64,000 bases of DNA from assembly GCA_029224185.1 (NCBI GenBank), contig CM055206.1:15725547-15789546 (forward strand). Reading direction: 5' to 3'. The position numbers and the translations under genes were made by a program. Shown in pieces: positions 21,378-33,500 of the stretch. Below the pieces are notes generated by a model. That model was given only the letters and a program-made list of their open reading frames with translations, was not told the DNA's origin and made no database searches. The stretch is from Karalla daura. Lineage: Eukaryota; Chordata; Actinopteri; Chaetodontiformes; Leiognathidae. The first letter of the stretch is position 1; every line of letters begins with the position of its first letter.

Positions 21378-24187
21378 ACTTGAGTGCCATTTGATGAGAC
21401 CTGGATTGAGAGTGGTGGAGTATCGGAGCCGTGCAGCAGTGTACCCAGGAGAGGATGTCAGGGGAAGAGACAGGCCCTCTTCACATTAAATATCATCTGA
21501 CACCTAATCTGCTGCACCTTCTGCTGCTGTGATGAGAGGAGGAGGACCGAACTGCTCCCCATGCTCCCAGAAAAAGCCCCCATCTTTCCCCCAAGGTTCA
21601 TGCTGGTGGAGGAAGAAGAGCCACGTAATTAATACATCAAGACAAAGCCTGTCCTCGGCCTGTCTGTCTCAGAGAGCTGTAGCAAGAAGGAAGAAATGGG
21701 GACGGACTTCTGAGTGTCTTCGACGTTCAGCTGCGAATGGAATCAGCGACCTATGTCAGAAACAACAATTGAGGACCCCCCTCCTCTTTCAGGACAGCCT
21801 GCCATCTATCGCTAAGTTGTCACAATTGCGCATCGTATCAATATATCACATGGTCGATTTGGCAGCAAGATCATAGGTTTGCAGTTGGCATGCAGGGCAG
21901 TGGCCAACAAAACAGCCTTTTTATGATTCAACAAAGGCTGTGGGCCCGCGCTGATGCAGTTGCAAATTGAAAAATGAATGAGAACTGACAACTCTCCCCG
22001 GGAAATCAATCCGAATAGAATAGGTTTCCAATATGGAAATGCGGAAGAGATGATCACCTGGAAATGGATGTTGCGTGTTTCAGACTTTTCATTTTTGGGG
22101 GGATAATGAATTGGTTTGTCCTGTGGGGTTAACAATCTGCATCATTTGAGAAGAGAAATTCAACTAAAAGCAGATTGAAGTCCCAATTCCACTGCCATTT
22201 GTTCACATACTTGGTGAAAACCCCCAAGCTATTTTCACACGCAGATTTATACCATGACCAATGATGTGAATGCATAGTTACTTTCAATATGTGAATAGTG
22301 GCTGAATGATTGATATGCAATCTGCTTCAATTGCTTAGTTTGATCCTATCAAATCTAATGGTGAATACTGTTTATGTGAGACATGTATAATCTGGATTGG
22401 GAGAAGTGATTGTTGTTTTGTGATTTCCCCATATGTTACGTTATGATATAACAGAAAAAGAAGAGAAAAATGGTGATGAGACAATGAAAGGTCAAGACTG
22501 AAGAAGTCTCAGGTCCCAGTTGCGACACAACATATTTACATTAAAAGTCAAGATTAAAAAATGCAAATAATGCAAGAGAAAAATGTAGAACTCGAAATTG
22601 AAAATGGAAAAGCATCTGTGCAATACATATAAATAAGGCTTTAATGGCGTGTAATGGAAAAAAAATATCAAGAGTAAAGCTGAACTTGTTAAAGAATGCA
22701 AAAAGCCATTTAGTTATTTACTGCTCTTATGTTGTACCGCGTGGCATTGGCATTTAGCGTCTTAAATTGCAAGTTTTCCATTTTCCTGTTGGCATTTGCC
22801 ATTTGAAATCTCCCATTAGCTGTTTGCCACATTTGGCATTTGGCACGTCAAACTGGATGCAAATGAGGGGGCGTGTCCCAGGTCCCGAAATAGTTAGAGC
22901 ATCCTGGAGGGGGGGGGGCAACTTGTTGACAGCTGAGGGCGCTGACTGCTGACAAGCAGGTGAATTGAGTGAGAAGGTTGAAAGGGGAAGAGCACCTCTG
23001 CATAGGGTAATGGATTTACCGTGATGACAGCGTGTGGCCCTGTACGTAAATTAACATGAGTGAATCTTTAGGAGGTGATTTGCTTCGTGACTGCCGGGGG
23101 AGTTCAGTGATTGGTAGGCTGACGTTAACACCTACATAAGCTACATAAGCTGTTTTGCAGACACTTGCAGACAGTAAGCAGGTTTGAGTCTTTGAGAAAG
23201 AAAAAAATAAATCTTGAAAAATCCACCTTGGATATTGTGGCAGCACTGAGATTCAAGGGAATTTAAACCATCTTAAGCAAACATCTGATTTATTCCAATA
23301 TAATATCAAATGAAAAAGTTAAAAAAGAGACACAGCATGTAAGTCTGCTGTTGATCTGAGAAGGCTGCCTATGTATGGTTTGCATAAACTCTGTTGTTTC
23401 AGTGAAGGAATTTTCCTTCATATATGAAGGAGCTACGTGCTTCAGCGAACCAACCATGACCGCAACACGATTGGTAGCAGCCCCACACAGTTTCACTCTG
23501 CATTTTAGAAATAACTTCTTCACTGTTTTTGTTTGAACTATAATTATGTTTTCATAATTCTTGTTACAGTAGAAGTAATTAACTCTAAAAATAAGATAAG
23601 TGTATGTTTTCCAATGGACTTTAATTCAAAGTTGGACTGAATTAAATTCAATTGGCTGAATTTGGGGTCCTAACCTACAGAGAAGTACTCATAAATCCAA
23701 AGGTGTGAACTGACTGTGAGGTATTTAATAAAAAATTTCCATTGAAGAGTAATTCAAGCTTTTTACCTAACAGGTATTTTTGTAATGCTCTTTGTGACAC
23801 CCATGGGCGCATCACTGTGGCCACAAATCATTCACTCACTCGATTTCCATTGAGGTGGAGTCCTTTGATGCCTTTTGAGATTTGCTTCACTTTGTTCATC
23901 ATTTTAGGCCTGCAAACTTACTCATGTGTTTAAAAATGGCCCAAAATTGCTGCAGAACAAACACACAAAAATGTGTTCCTTTTTTTGTAAGGAAAGATTT
24001 TCACTTTAAGAATAGTAAAATAAATCAACCCGCCACACTCTCAGCCAGGAAATTGTCTTGATTATGAAGATATCCATTGTTGCTAACCTAAGCGGAGTCT
24101 GGGTTTCGTCTCACCTTGGAGGGTTTGATGTGACTCGACAGGGGAGTTGTAAGCCTTGATCAGCAGTCTGAGGAGCTGCCAACCAGA
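21378..24187. other. non-coding sequence, no gene seen
   Basis: The plus-strand 115-codon frame at 21529-21876 has no recognisable domain. 22,100-22,700 is AT-rich and unique-looking. 22,740-22,860 contains reiterated GGCATTTG-like words (see separate entry). 22,909-22,918 is a short run of G. Two copies of CTACATAAG occur at 23134-23152. Confidence 0.5.
22740..22860. repeat. degenerate GGCATTTG-type word cluster
   Basis: In about 120 bp the words TTGGCATT, GGCATTTG, GCCATTTG and GCCACATTTGG recur at least six times in both orientations. TTGGC and GCCA are NFI half-site-like, but the spacing (TTGGC-ATTT-GCCA) is one base short of the canonical NFI palindrome. It may be a degraded minisatellite. 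Confidence 0.4.
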
Positions 24188-24224
24188 CACCCACCCACCC
24201 ACTCACCCACCCGCCCACCCACCC
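24188..24224. repeat. (ACCC)n tandem repeat
   Basis: About nine ACCC/CACC units with a few substitutions, directly abutting the hairpin at 24221-24251. Confidence 0.92.
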
Positions 24225-24251
24225 AGCCTGGCCAGCCAGGCCAGGCTGGGT
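24221..24251. repeat. perfect 13-bp inverted repeat (hairpin)
   Basis: Arms at 24221-24233 and 24239-24251 are perfectly complementary (left arm ACCCAGCCTGGCC) with a 5-nt spacer, AGCCA. It sits at the end of the ACCC array. It could extrude a GC-rich cruciform or form an RNA stem. No run of T follows, so it does not look like a terminator. Confidence 0.85.
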
Positions 24252-25323
24252 CTCCCATGTCCTCCCCCCAGAGAGACAGGCACGGCCTGAAAGGCATCAG
24301 TGTCTGCAAGTTCATAACAATGCAGCCCGAACTCTATCTCAGCCATTTGTTTCTGCCACTTTGGCACTGGGAGAATTGCCTTCAATCTCTTGGAGGGACT
24401 CTGGCATCTCTGCACCTCATCCATCACGAGTCCTCTCTCCAGCGGATGGACCACTTCCACGCCTGTTCCCCTGCCTGCCTGCCCGCTTGTCTGCGGCTTT
24501 CATCGCCTTGGATGCTGCCGCCGTGCACTGCAGTCATCTCCCTGTGCCTGTTGCAATTACCCTCTGCACAGGCACGTATCACCCCGGATACCGCTGGACT
24601 TCATTTTTCCTCAGCACATCAGGAATCGACTGTGATGGCCACTGGCCAGTAAACTCGCCCCTCTTGCAATGTTCCCAAGAATCATTTCTGACCTCCCGAG
24701 GGTAAAGTGTGAAGTGAGCTAAGATTTATGAGCAAAGTCCACAAACTCATTAGAGTCTGAGGTAGACCTAGTTTGGAGCAAAACATTTTAGTTTGATTCA
24801 GATGCCTGGATTTACCAGCAGTTTTTTTATAAAACCTCCAAATGCAAAGCTTGAGAATAGTGGCAAACAAATCTCCCTTTATATGCCTAGCTTTCCAATT
24901 TTAGTCCCAGTTTATCAACAAGAGACTCCCACAAATGATAAGATGTAAATAACAGCATTTGAAAATGCGCTTTATGACAAATATCACATCCCAAACGGCA
25001 CATTTGAAAGGAAATATCACACTGCTCGGATTCTTAATGGTGTAGCAAGCTGTTTTGTAGACATGCAGTTGTTTGGGTAATCGATCACTTTACGCTGATG
25101 AGAGGAGCTCTGTTTCTGAGGCATGACGGTGCTGGAGTACGTGGCGGCCTCACGTAAACGTAATGTTCAGAAAGGAGACTGCTTTTATTGGAAACCCCAA
25201 CACTGACAATCATCCTAACCAACAATAACTGCCTCCACAGCCACCTCTGACCCCCGACCGAGAAAACTTCTACCAGCCGCACAGAACCACTCCAAAAAGG
25301 CCACTCTTTCATTTTCTCTTCAT
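24252..25323. other. non-coding sequence, no gene seen
   Basis: Three overlapping plus-strand frames and one minus-strand frame (24203-24705, up to 131 codons) occupy a GC-rich stretch without in-frame stops. They have no recognisable domains and the frames conflict with each other. 24,710-25,080 is AT-rich and unique. Confidence 0.5.
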
Positions 25324-25348
25324 GCACACACACACACACACACACACA
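25324..25348. repeat. (CA)n microsatellite
   Basis: Pure CA repeat of about 12 units. Confidence 0.95.
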
Positions 25349-25482
25349 GCTAAAGGTTAAACTCCAGCCTACAGTCGCTCATAGAGCTCCAGGTGTGGAT
25401 TGGCCGATGTATGTGTGTATGTGGGTGTTTTTGGCCTGTGTCAAAAGCAGTTAAATCATTGCACATAAGGCAAAAGCAGCAC

Positions 25483-25606
25483 TTCATTCATCCATCTTCA
25501 TACTTATACCCACTGGTGTCACTGTTGGTGTCTATCTCTAGCTCACATAGGGAGGAAGGCAGGGAAAACACCCTGGACAGGTCGCCAGTCCATTACGGAG
25601 CCAAAC
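25483..25606 (-). mobile_element. truncated fish SINE copy
   Basis: Starts at the left with 'cattcatccatctt', the complement of the usual 3' tail. It continues through 'agctcacatagggaggaagg', 'acaccctggacaggtcgc' and 'cagtccattacgg', then stops. The tRNA-like head half is missing. The retained part is better conserved than in the copy at 7.4 kb. Confidence 0.75.
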
Positions 25607-25812
25607 TAGCATATGAACGTCACTTACTTAACGAGTTGGTCGTTGGGAGCTGGTACGATAAGTAAACGCGTACCTGTGTGCATGTGCGTTAACGTGAAAG
25701 TGTGAAGTGCAGCAAACAGAAAGACGATTCAGTCAAGCAGCTGCTCGCATCAGCTTCAATTATACGGCTGCGAAAATAGCCATGGAGACAAGACTTTGTT
25801 CAGAATTTATGT

Positions 25813-25828
25813 CTTTTTTTTTTTTTTT
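25813..25828. repeat. poly(T) run
   Basis: Sixteen consecutive T. Confidence 0.9.
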
Positions 25829-25940
25829 CCTCTCTCGCTCGCATTCTCCTCGATAACAAAGCGGATGTCTCTCAAGTCACCAAAGTGACAGAACTTATAA
25901 TCATTCATCACAGCTCGAGCAAAAATATGCTAACCCCTTC

Positions 25941-25942
<2 letters not shown>

Positions 25943-25998
<56 letters not shown>
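25943..25998. repeat. compound (CT)n(CA)n microsatellite
   Basis: About 36 bp of CT passes directly into about 20 bp of CA. This compound form is common in fish genomes. The small plus-strand frame across it reads SL then HT repeats. Confidence 0.97.
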
Positions 25999-27029
25999 GT
26001 TACACACGTCCGTGGACAAGCTTCATCTTGCAGCATATTGGAGCTTTTCAGCAAGGTGTTGGATCAGCAAGGGCAGTCGCTCACGCTGCACAAGCAGGTG
26101 ATGATTAAAGGCTGACCTTACGCTTAATTAGTGGCAACGGGGAGATTTCACTGCTCGGCTATGAATCATGGGAGGGAAAAAAAAGCAGCCGCCAGGGAAA
26201 TGTTACCTAAGTGATTAGGTGAGGGGTGTAAATCAATAGTGCCGTTGGCCTGCGAATGGAGTGGCAGAGGGAAGTGAGGTGCGAAATGAAGATGGAAGAA
26301 AAAAAAAAAAGAATGAAAGGACATGATTAACGTGACTGACCCAGTGCTGTCTCACGCACATAAACAGCAGAAGTGCTCTCACTGGGGGCGAGTTAAGGAG
26401 CCGGGGGCATCCATTTTCTTTAATTTTCTAATCTAATATGAAAAGAGCTGACATTCATAAATAATCTTTTATGAACATGTGGTGCCAGGTTATTTCATAT
26501 ACTAGAAACTTTAAGCACGTCGGAATCTCAATGTATTTTTCATCTTTTTTTTTTTAATCCAACATGCGGTATATTCTAAAGGTTCGGCAGGGTGACAAAT
26601 TTGTGTGTTGATTTTTCGGTCATGACTTCCCCGCTGTTTATGTTCTCATCTTTAACACGGATTTATACGTATTCCCCTGCTGCTGCTGCTGCTGCTGCAG
26701 GAGGAGACGGGAAAGTTTTAGTCATCTCTGGCTCACATGCACTGAACAATTAATCTAGCATTGAGCACTTCACCCGAAAGCTAAGAAAGAGGCTAAATGG
26801 CTCATTGGAATCTGGAGCCTTAATCGCTTCGGTGAGGCAGTTTGTGCCAAATCAGTTGCTGATGCTTCATTCCCCTTCCCCACTCTAAACGGGCGAAACT
26901 CCTCTTAATATGTAGCCAAGGTTAGGAGCCACATTAGTTATTGAAGAGTGAAAATCAATAGCCAAAGCAGTCCTTGACGGCTCACGGCCTGGGAATGGCT
27001 AACTACGACTTATCTGGCTTCTGGTCAAG
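25999..27029. other. non-coding sequence, possibly partly conserved
   Basis: Contains a (CTG)7 run at 26677-26699, an A-run near 26300 and a T-run near 26545. 26,740-27,000 is repeat-free with short homeodomain-like ATTA words and could be a conserved element, but I cannot test this. No gene is visible. Confidence 0.45.
26677..26699. repeat. (CTG)7 trinucleotide repeat
   Basis: Seven CTG units followed by CAG, not inside any credible coding frame. Confidence 0.9.
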
Positions 27030-27112
27030 GTGTGTGGGTGTTTGTGTATGTGTATGTGCATGTGTGTGTGTGTGTGCGTGTGTGTGCATGTGTGTGTGTG
27101 TGGGCAGCTGTG
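27030..27112. repeat. imperfect (GT)n microsatellite
   Basis: GT repeat with GTAT, GCAT and GCGT interruptions over about 80 bp. Both overlapping small frames encode Cys-Val or His-Thr repeats. Confidence 0.95.
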
Positions 27113-28506
27113 TGTAGACAGAGTAAGACCTAGCGGCATGTTGAAAGAAATCATTAAAGGCTACAATCTTTGTGCTGGAGAGAAAATAACTTTGAGAGAG
27201 TCTAAACAAAGAGAATTCACAGGACAATCCTTGCAAAGAAAGAGCAAACGAATTTAATCAATTAAGGTTTTATTAGGCTGCAGGTTATACAGTAACTAGC
27301 CAGGTTATATGCAGGTCATAATTGCAAATGTTCTGCCTCGTTGTTGTTTTTACAGATCTGAATGGGACAGTGTTGTTTTTATCATAAACAGACGCTTTTC
27401 ACAATTTTAACAGATTAATACCCTGTTTCAGGTGCGGACATTCCTGCTCAGATCTGGCACCCTATCATGCTTAACTGGCTATAATCAGGTCAGCATGATT
27501 ATAGCCAGGTAAGCATTTATATAAATATATTAAAATGCTGCAGCATATTTTGCTTGTTCCACTTTTTCATCCACATTTGATGGTTAAACTCTTGACCCTT
27601 TTCATCTACTTTCACAGCTCCGATCAGCGTTTTTCCCCGCCATAACATGCAACAGTTTCAACACTTTCTTTTTATTTTTTAAAGTGCGTTAAAAGTCAGA
27701 CGGAGCGGAGCAGCAGCGTAAAGAGCAAAGTAGCAGACAAAGTGAGGGGCTGTAGTAAAACCTTTAAAGCTTTAGGGTTTTGGGGCTTGCAGGGAGCCGA
27801 AACACCTTCCAGTGAGTGGTAATGGCAGTTAATGGCAAAGTGGAAATGTTATACTCATCAAAGAAGTCACACCACTCCGGAAAAACTATGACAGATCAAG
27901 AAATACTCAGGGTTAGGTTTTATTTGAGGGTGAAAGCCAAAGTGAGCATGGTTGTTATGCCAATTGCAATAAGTCATTACAGCCACACAATGACAGTAAA
28001 TACGGTGAAAGACTCAACAGGAAATGAGTGTGTACAAGCTGACGGATGTTTGCAGACTCTTCATGGTGTCTTCCAGATAAGTTTCGGCAACCTGAGGGTT
28101 TGTTTCTCAGGGAACGACGTGTAACGACTGTGCAAATAGGAGGTGGTAAACAAGTGGACTGGCTTACACGCATACAAGTGTTTAAGAGGCCTTGGCCTTA
28201 AGAATGTCTGCGTAATTGTTGGAGCAGTTCTCCATTGTGAAAGGACCACATTAGCAAAGCAAAATGAAACGCAGCTGAATGTTTTCTAAAGGCAAAATAG
28301 GATGCAGGTTTTAAAAAGCACTCTAATGCCCATCCCTTGTACTAAATGCCACATTTGCAGGTCAATTTGAATCCAAATCAATTGACTGAATCTGCTTGCA
28401 ATTAAATACCAGTTTCTAATGCCCCATGAAAATATGGCCCTGGCCCTGGCTGTGCGATTGTGTCAGTTCAGGTGGAGATGAGTCCCACGTGGCTCGTTTC
28501 GGTTTT
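27113..28506. other. non-coding sequence containing a 21-bp inverted repeat
   Basis: No gene recognised. The word CAGGTTATA occurs twice at about 27282-27309 close to the hairpin at 27467-27516. The 102-codon frame at 27816-28124 (plus) has no recognisable domain and is overlapped by two minus-strand frames. Confidence 0.5.
27467..27516. repeat. 21-bp inverted repeat with 8-nt spacer
   Basis: Left arm 27467-27487 and right arm 27496-27516 are complementary at 20 of 21 positions (mismatch at the base following ATGCTTA). The spacer is GGTCAGCA. The innermost 13 bp (CTGGCTATAATCA and its complement) match perfectly. As RNA it would form a 50-nt hairpin, shorter than typical animal pre-microRNAs. 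No family recognised. Confidence 0.85.
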
Positions 28507-28537
<31 letters not shown>

Positions 28538-28556
28538 TGCACGCACACACACACAC
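28507..28556. repeat. (CA)n microsatellite with CG interruption
   Basis: CA repeat split by ACGTGCGTGCACGC, then a second CA run. Confidence 0.95.
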
Positions 28557-28947
28557 GTCCGGTTATAATTGACTCTATTGAGCAGGAACAGCATGCTTTC
28601 TCATTGCTCCAGCGCTAATTGGGTTCTGCGCCCTTACTTTTTACATGAAACACATTTTATGGAGCAATTTAAAATACGTAGCGCTGCATAATTAGAAAGA
28701 GATGAGGGAATGAGTGGGATCTGTGCCACGACAGCGGCGAGATGAAATGTCCTTTATACGCTCCGTGTGCATGCTGCAGCAGGAAATCATTTGTCTGGAG
28801 GAAAAGAAAAAAGGGAGGGAGCGCGTTTGGACAAAATCGTCAGATCGCAGTCCGTTGCAATGTAAATATCAGGCGACGGCAACAAGCGAGGCGGAGAAAC
28901 TTTGTGTGTTGAGCGGATACAAATGGGGTCATCCATAAGTGATTTGG

Positions 28948-28949
<2 letters not shown>

Positions 28950-28984
<35 letters not shown>
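28950..28984. repeat. (GA)n microsatellite
   Basis: About 17 uninterrupted GA units. Confidence 0.95.
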
Positions 28985-28990
<6 letters not shown>

Positions 28991-29241
28991 GAAGGAAACA
29001 CGCGAAGGTGAATAATGATTAGCTCTCGAGAACATATGCTGTTACTTTCATAAACTCACTCCTAATGACTTATTTGGCAGTTGTTGTTTTGACCTGCGTG
29101 CGCTGTGTAAATGTTCAAACACTGAGGTGAGGCCAGATGTTTGGCAGACACGCGCGCACATTAATAAATAGCACGCACACGCAGGCTGGAGCACATATAT
29201 ACAGACACTTGCACAAACTGGCATACCCACAGGAACACCTC

Positions 29242-29242
<1 letters not shown>

Positions 29243-29273
<31 letters not shown>
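29243..29273. repeat. (CA)n microsatellite
   Basis: About 15 uninterrupted CA units. Confidence 0.95.
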
Positions 29274-29276
<3 letters not shown>

Positions 29277-30044
29277 CCTCTCCTCTACTTGACATCCTCA
29301 GGGAGCTCATGGCGGACGAGTCATTTTTTCCTTGGCCTGCTTGTTAATATTTGTCCTGTCAGCTTGCAAAACTGACTGCGACTCCCGAGCACAACGCTCC
29401 AACCGCTGTTTGCAATCGTCTGAAACATCTTGAAACGGGGATTTTCATGAAATTTACTCTTTTTTTTGTGAGTTGCAGACACAAATTGTTGTCACGAAGC
29501 GCAGCATTTGGAGACGAACAGCCGTAATTCTGTTGTTTCGTACGGAGTGCGGCGTTCGAGAAAACAGCCTGCTTCCTTCTTGTCTGTTGGTTGGTCGTTA
29601 CACTTTAACAAAGAGTCGTTTCCCATTTATGCTGCGAAATTGTCGGGGGCTCCAGATAATGCGTTATTAACAGCTTCATCTGAGGGATCTTTGTTTTGTC
29701 AGGCACTGTAGCAAAATCACAAAGCTTGCAGCTGTTTTCAGCTCTCCGAAGAATCGCACTTGGGAGGCCGTTAACTCAGAGTTGTGCTGCGCTTTCTCGA
29801 TGTCGATTACAGTGAATTATTATTCGGCCAATTGTGCAGCGCCGTTGTTAGTACTGGTGTGGCAGCCGTACTGTGACTGCTGAGCTAGCTACACCCAGTG
29901 TACTCGTATAATAGGTGTTGGACCTGTTTTCGCCTGATTTGAGATTAGATCTAGCAACTACTGTACTCTCACACCAGAGCTGTTTGGTCAACTTTTAACA
30001 GCTCTGGAGTTGCATTTTCTCAGATATCCCACTTTCTTTGGGCA
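29274..30044. other. non-coding sequence with a local CpG-rich patch
   Basis: 29,480-29,600 is locally CpG-rich without an adjacent clear donor. Small overlapping frames (65 and 67 codons) have no recognisable domains. Confidence 0.45.
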
Positions 30045-30530
30045 ACTGTGAAAGCTCACACTGGACCTGACATTGGAACTCTGGTCCACCTGAAAACGTG
30101 GAAAAGAAAACAGATAATCCAATAAACGAAAAGAGCTTTAATGTGGTAATTTAGTGACACAGAGCGCAGTGCATTTTGGGTAGAAAGGAAAAAAAAGCCA
30201 GCAGTGAGAAGCAGAGGTAAACTGAGCAATGGTTGGAAATGCTCTCGAAACCCCAAGACTGCATAAATTTGGTGTTGCCCTATTGTTTGTTTTTGTGGTG
30301 GACAAGTGGCTCAAGGGGGTGGATTTCTGTTTTCGGTCCTGGCCAGGTTTTCCTCTTCCTCATTTTTTTGTTCTCCTCAGTCAGTGCTGGTTTCGAGCAG
30401 CTGTTGTAACTGCATGAACAGGCGATTTGGTCTGCTTTCAATACAACCAATCCAAATTACGGGGTGCGATTTTTTTTCGTCATTCTTCCGGATGATCCTG
30501 GTGTGAAAGCACCTTCTCATTCTTGTTTTG
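30045..30530. mobile_element. candidate non-autonomous DNA-transposon copy
   Basis: The left part has 'tgtgaaagctcacac' (30049-30063) and 'ggaactctggtccacctg' (30074-30091). The right end has 'atcctggtgtgaaagcacc' (30495-30513), so CTTTCACA-type words face each other about 450 bp apart as imperfect terminal inverted repeats. Words such as CTGGTCC and GTGTGAAAGC are typical of several fish hAT-like or related short elements. The 14-mer at 30498-30511 recurs exactly at 56798-56811. No transposase frame is visible. Confidence 0.4.
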
Positions 30531-33500
30531 GCTTTGCCACAATCTGTGTTGTTCTCTTTATTCAGCCCTTAAAATTAGCCTGGAAATCAGAGTATGACAA
30601 TGTCATCAATGTTAACCTGTTATTTTTACCTATTTGTTTTCATTTTTTATCTATTTCTCTAACTAGGAAAGGTCCGTTGAGATCGCAGATCTCCCTTTCT
30701 AAGACTTTCCCTGCCAAGAAGCAGCAGCAGCACATCCCACAAACACGAGACAGTTACAAGACAAGTGGATGAAGTATTGTTATTGTTACCTCCTTAAGTT
30801 AAAGATCTGAATGGTTTAGCACGCAAAAACAGCTTAACAGTACGTAATGACTGTCGATGTCATTGTGGAAGAATTGCAGCTGTCAAGTTTAGGAAAAGGA
30901 AAAAGGGATGTTGTGGGCCCACAACCAACAAACATACGCACACTTTATGATGGATGGATATTAAAAAAACATCCCTTGGCACGCGGTATATACTGTATGT
31001 TAACAGTGCTCTGTGTTGTATAAACTATATGAGTAACCCTCAGCATGGCCATTAGCACTGGTAAACTCCAGTATATCATATTCTATAAATAACACGTCAG
31101 TGTTTAATAACCTTGGGTGACCCCTCATGAAGCACTTTCATATTAGGAGCACTGGTGATTATGGCAGTTATTGAAGCCGTATGGCCAGAAATCTGGGCCC
31201 GCTAATACTCCCAGTTATTCATAACCGCTGTGGTTGCATCTGGTTTCTCTCAGGTTTAAATCAATCCATGTCATGATTCACCCTGAGAAACGGCAGCTCA
31301 GAGGTCCTAAAAGAGCTCGTGTATCAGAATCTGCTCCTTTACCCACTTGGAGCATCACACGATCAGCGCTGAAAAGTGTTGCGAGCTCGGAAAGTTTTGT
31401 TTAATTGTATCCAGAATGATCCTCTCGCCTCGATGATATTATACATCAAACATTCAATTCGAGTGCGAAGGCGAAGTGGGGGATTTCAGAAAGGCAAGTT
31501 GGCCTCATTTTAGCACGAGCACTCAGAGTGGTGGAGGACACACCTAAAATAGCTGGGATTCTTGTACAAAGGAGCAAAGCTGTATTTCTATCTCCTGATT
31601 TTGCAGCTCACTCCTCTCCACAGGTCAATAGAATAAAAAAGAAAGAATTTAACACTTGAAGGTGTGATATAAGAAGATGCCGAAAAACGGCACGCATGTG
31701 CATGTCTAAGTGCATCTGCAGATACAGCTCTTGGTTGTATCTTTATTGCTGAAGCAGCAATAAAGCAGCATGGAAACAAACTAATGATCAACATGCTAAA
31801 CGCAATTACGAATTGATTATTGACGCTTTTATTGCGCCCAGGAAATTAAATATTGATTTATTAGGATGTTTCTGAAATTCACATTTCACCAGTTAAAGAG
31901 TAATAGTTTCAGTGCTGTGCAGTGTCCAGCAATAATCAATTTGGTTAAATTCACTGTTTGCAATGTAGTGATATATCAACACTAGTGGGTACGAGAAGGA
32001 GATGAAAGAGTCGTTTTGTGGTTATTTATAAAGTGTCTCTTTAGAAACATTTTGGTAATGAAACCTGTTCTAATTTACAGTTTAAAGTAGCGGTAAAAAT
32101 CTGACAACTATACACAAGACATTTTAAATTGTTTGATTTATACTTTAAAAAAGGTTAAAAAAAAAAGAGAAAAAAAATCATATTAAAAAAAACATAATAC
32201 CCCATTGCATCATGTAGCCCTTGACTTTATGATTGTTCCCAAAATGTTTCACTCTTTGTTTAAACTAGACCAAGTTTTCAGTAGCACAGCGGTGTCAGTT
32301 CCAGCTCCAGTGTCCAGGACACGCGGCTGTATTAACATATAACACAAACTTAAGTCAGTCTCTCGAAGCTGTGAATATGAAAACAATATTAGCCTTGAAA
32401 TTTGTTTTGAATGCCTGTCTGGCGCTCGGAGCGAGAGAAAGAACATGCGCGGCTGTGAGAGGCAATAACGGGTCAGATTTCCCCAAAGGTTCTGACACCG
32501 GCACCGAAATTAATTGCACTGTTCTGAAGATGAATAAAGGCATTTGTGCTGTGATTAAGGAAGCCCGAGCGCTCCCTCCCTGCAGGCCTGAACCAACATT
32601 CAATAAGCCCACAGCAGTGCCTGTCTGCCTGCCTGATGGACTCCGCTTCCAAGGAGCCGCAGAGCCTGACAGGAAACAGAATGCCGTACACACACATTCG
32701 TTTCCCTCTGCCGCAGAGAAACTCTCCCACATGCACATTTGCAGGCAGAGTCCAACCACCCCCACCCCCACCACCCCGCCGCCAGCCACCCACAGCACGC
32801 TATGCATGCCAATGTACATATACAAAGATTAAAGTAAATGCAAGAAACAACTGCGGACCTGTCATCCGTCAAACAATGAGAGCAATAAGAGAGCGCTCGC
32901 TGGGTATGAAAATGCGCGCGTGTGGAGTGGAGATCTCTCAGAATGAGGCTGTCAATGACAAGTCCCGATAAGAGAATGTTGATGATACCGCACGCCAGAT
33001 CTGACTGTCTGTCACCGCAAATGGAGCCGTCGCGCGATTTTAATCGTCACCTTGGGTGGCGCGAGGGCTGCAGAGTTTTATAGCAGCCGGGAGTAATAAA
33101 GTGCGGGAGAGATAGCGGGGCTGTGATGGAAGCAGTGGGAACTGTAGGAAGATATAGGGGTCGTCAGGCTTTTATGAACACGGACTTGAAAATTTACGAT
33201 GGAAATATCTTAGGAAGTAGCATTTACAATGGGTTCTTTTTTATTTTTTATTTTTGTTGTTGGGTTTTTCCTTTTACTGTCCATCACGAGCGTGACTTCT
33301 GGAGAGATGCTTTTAGCGGGTTAGAAAAACAGAAAATAAAAGCATGTAGTCGAGAGGAAAACGGCATTAAATAGCTGGGTGCAGTGAGTCATCCCCTCCG
33401 CGAGCGGTCAAGGAAGTTTAAATTTCAACAGCGGTTTTCTCCTCATGTAGTAAAACCTGTTTGGGTTGCTGTGTTTTGATAGTTTGGCATCTCCTTACCT

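Noticed and set aside
32355..32971. Several long frames on both strands (up to 156 codons)
   Set aside because: Simultaneous openness in many frames reflects stop-poor composition; no domain is recognised. Codon-conservation analysis across fish would overturn this if positive.
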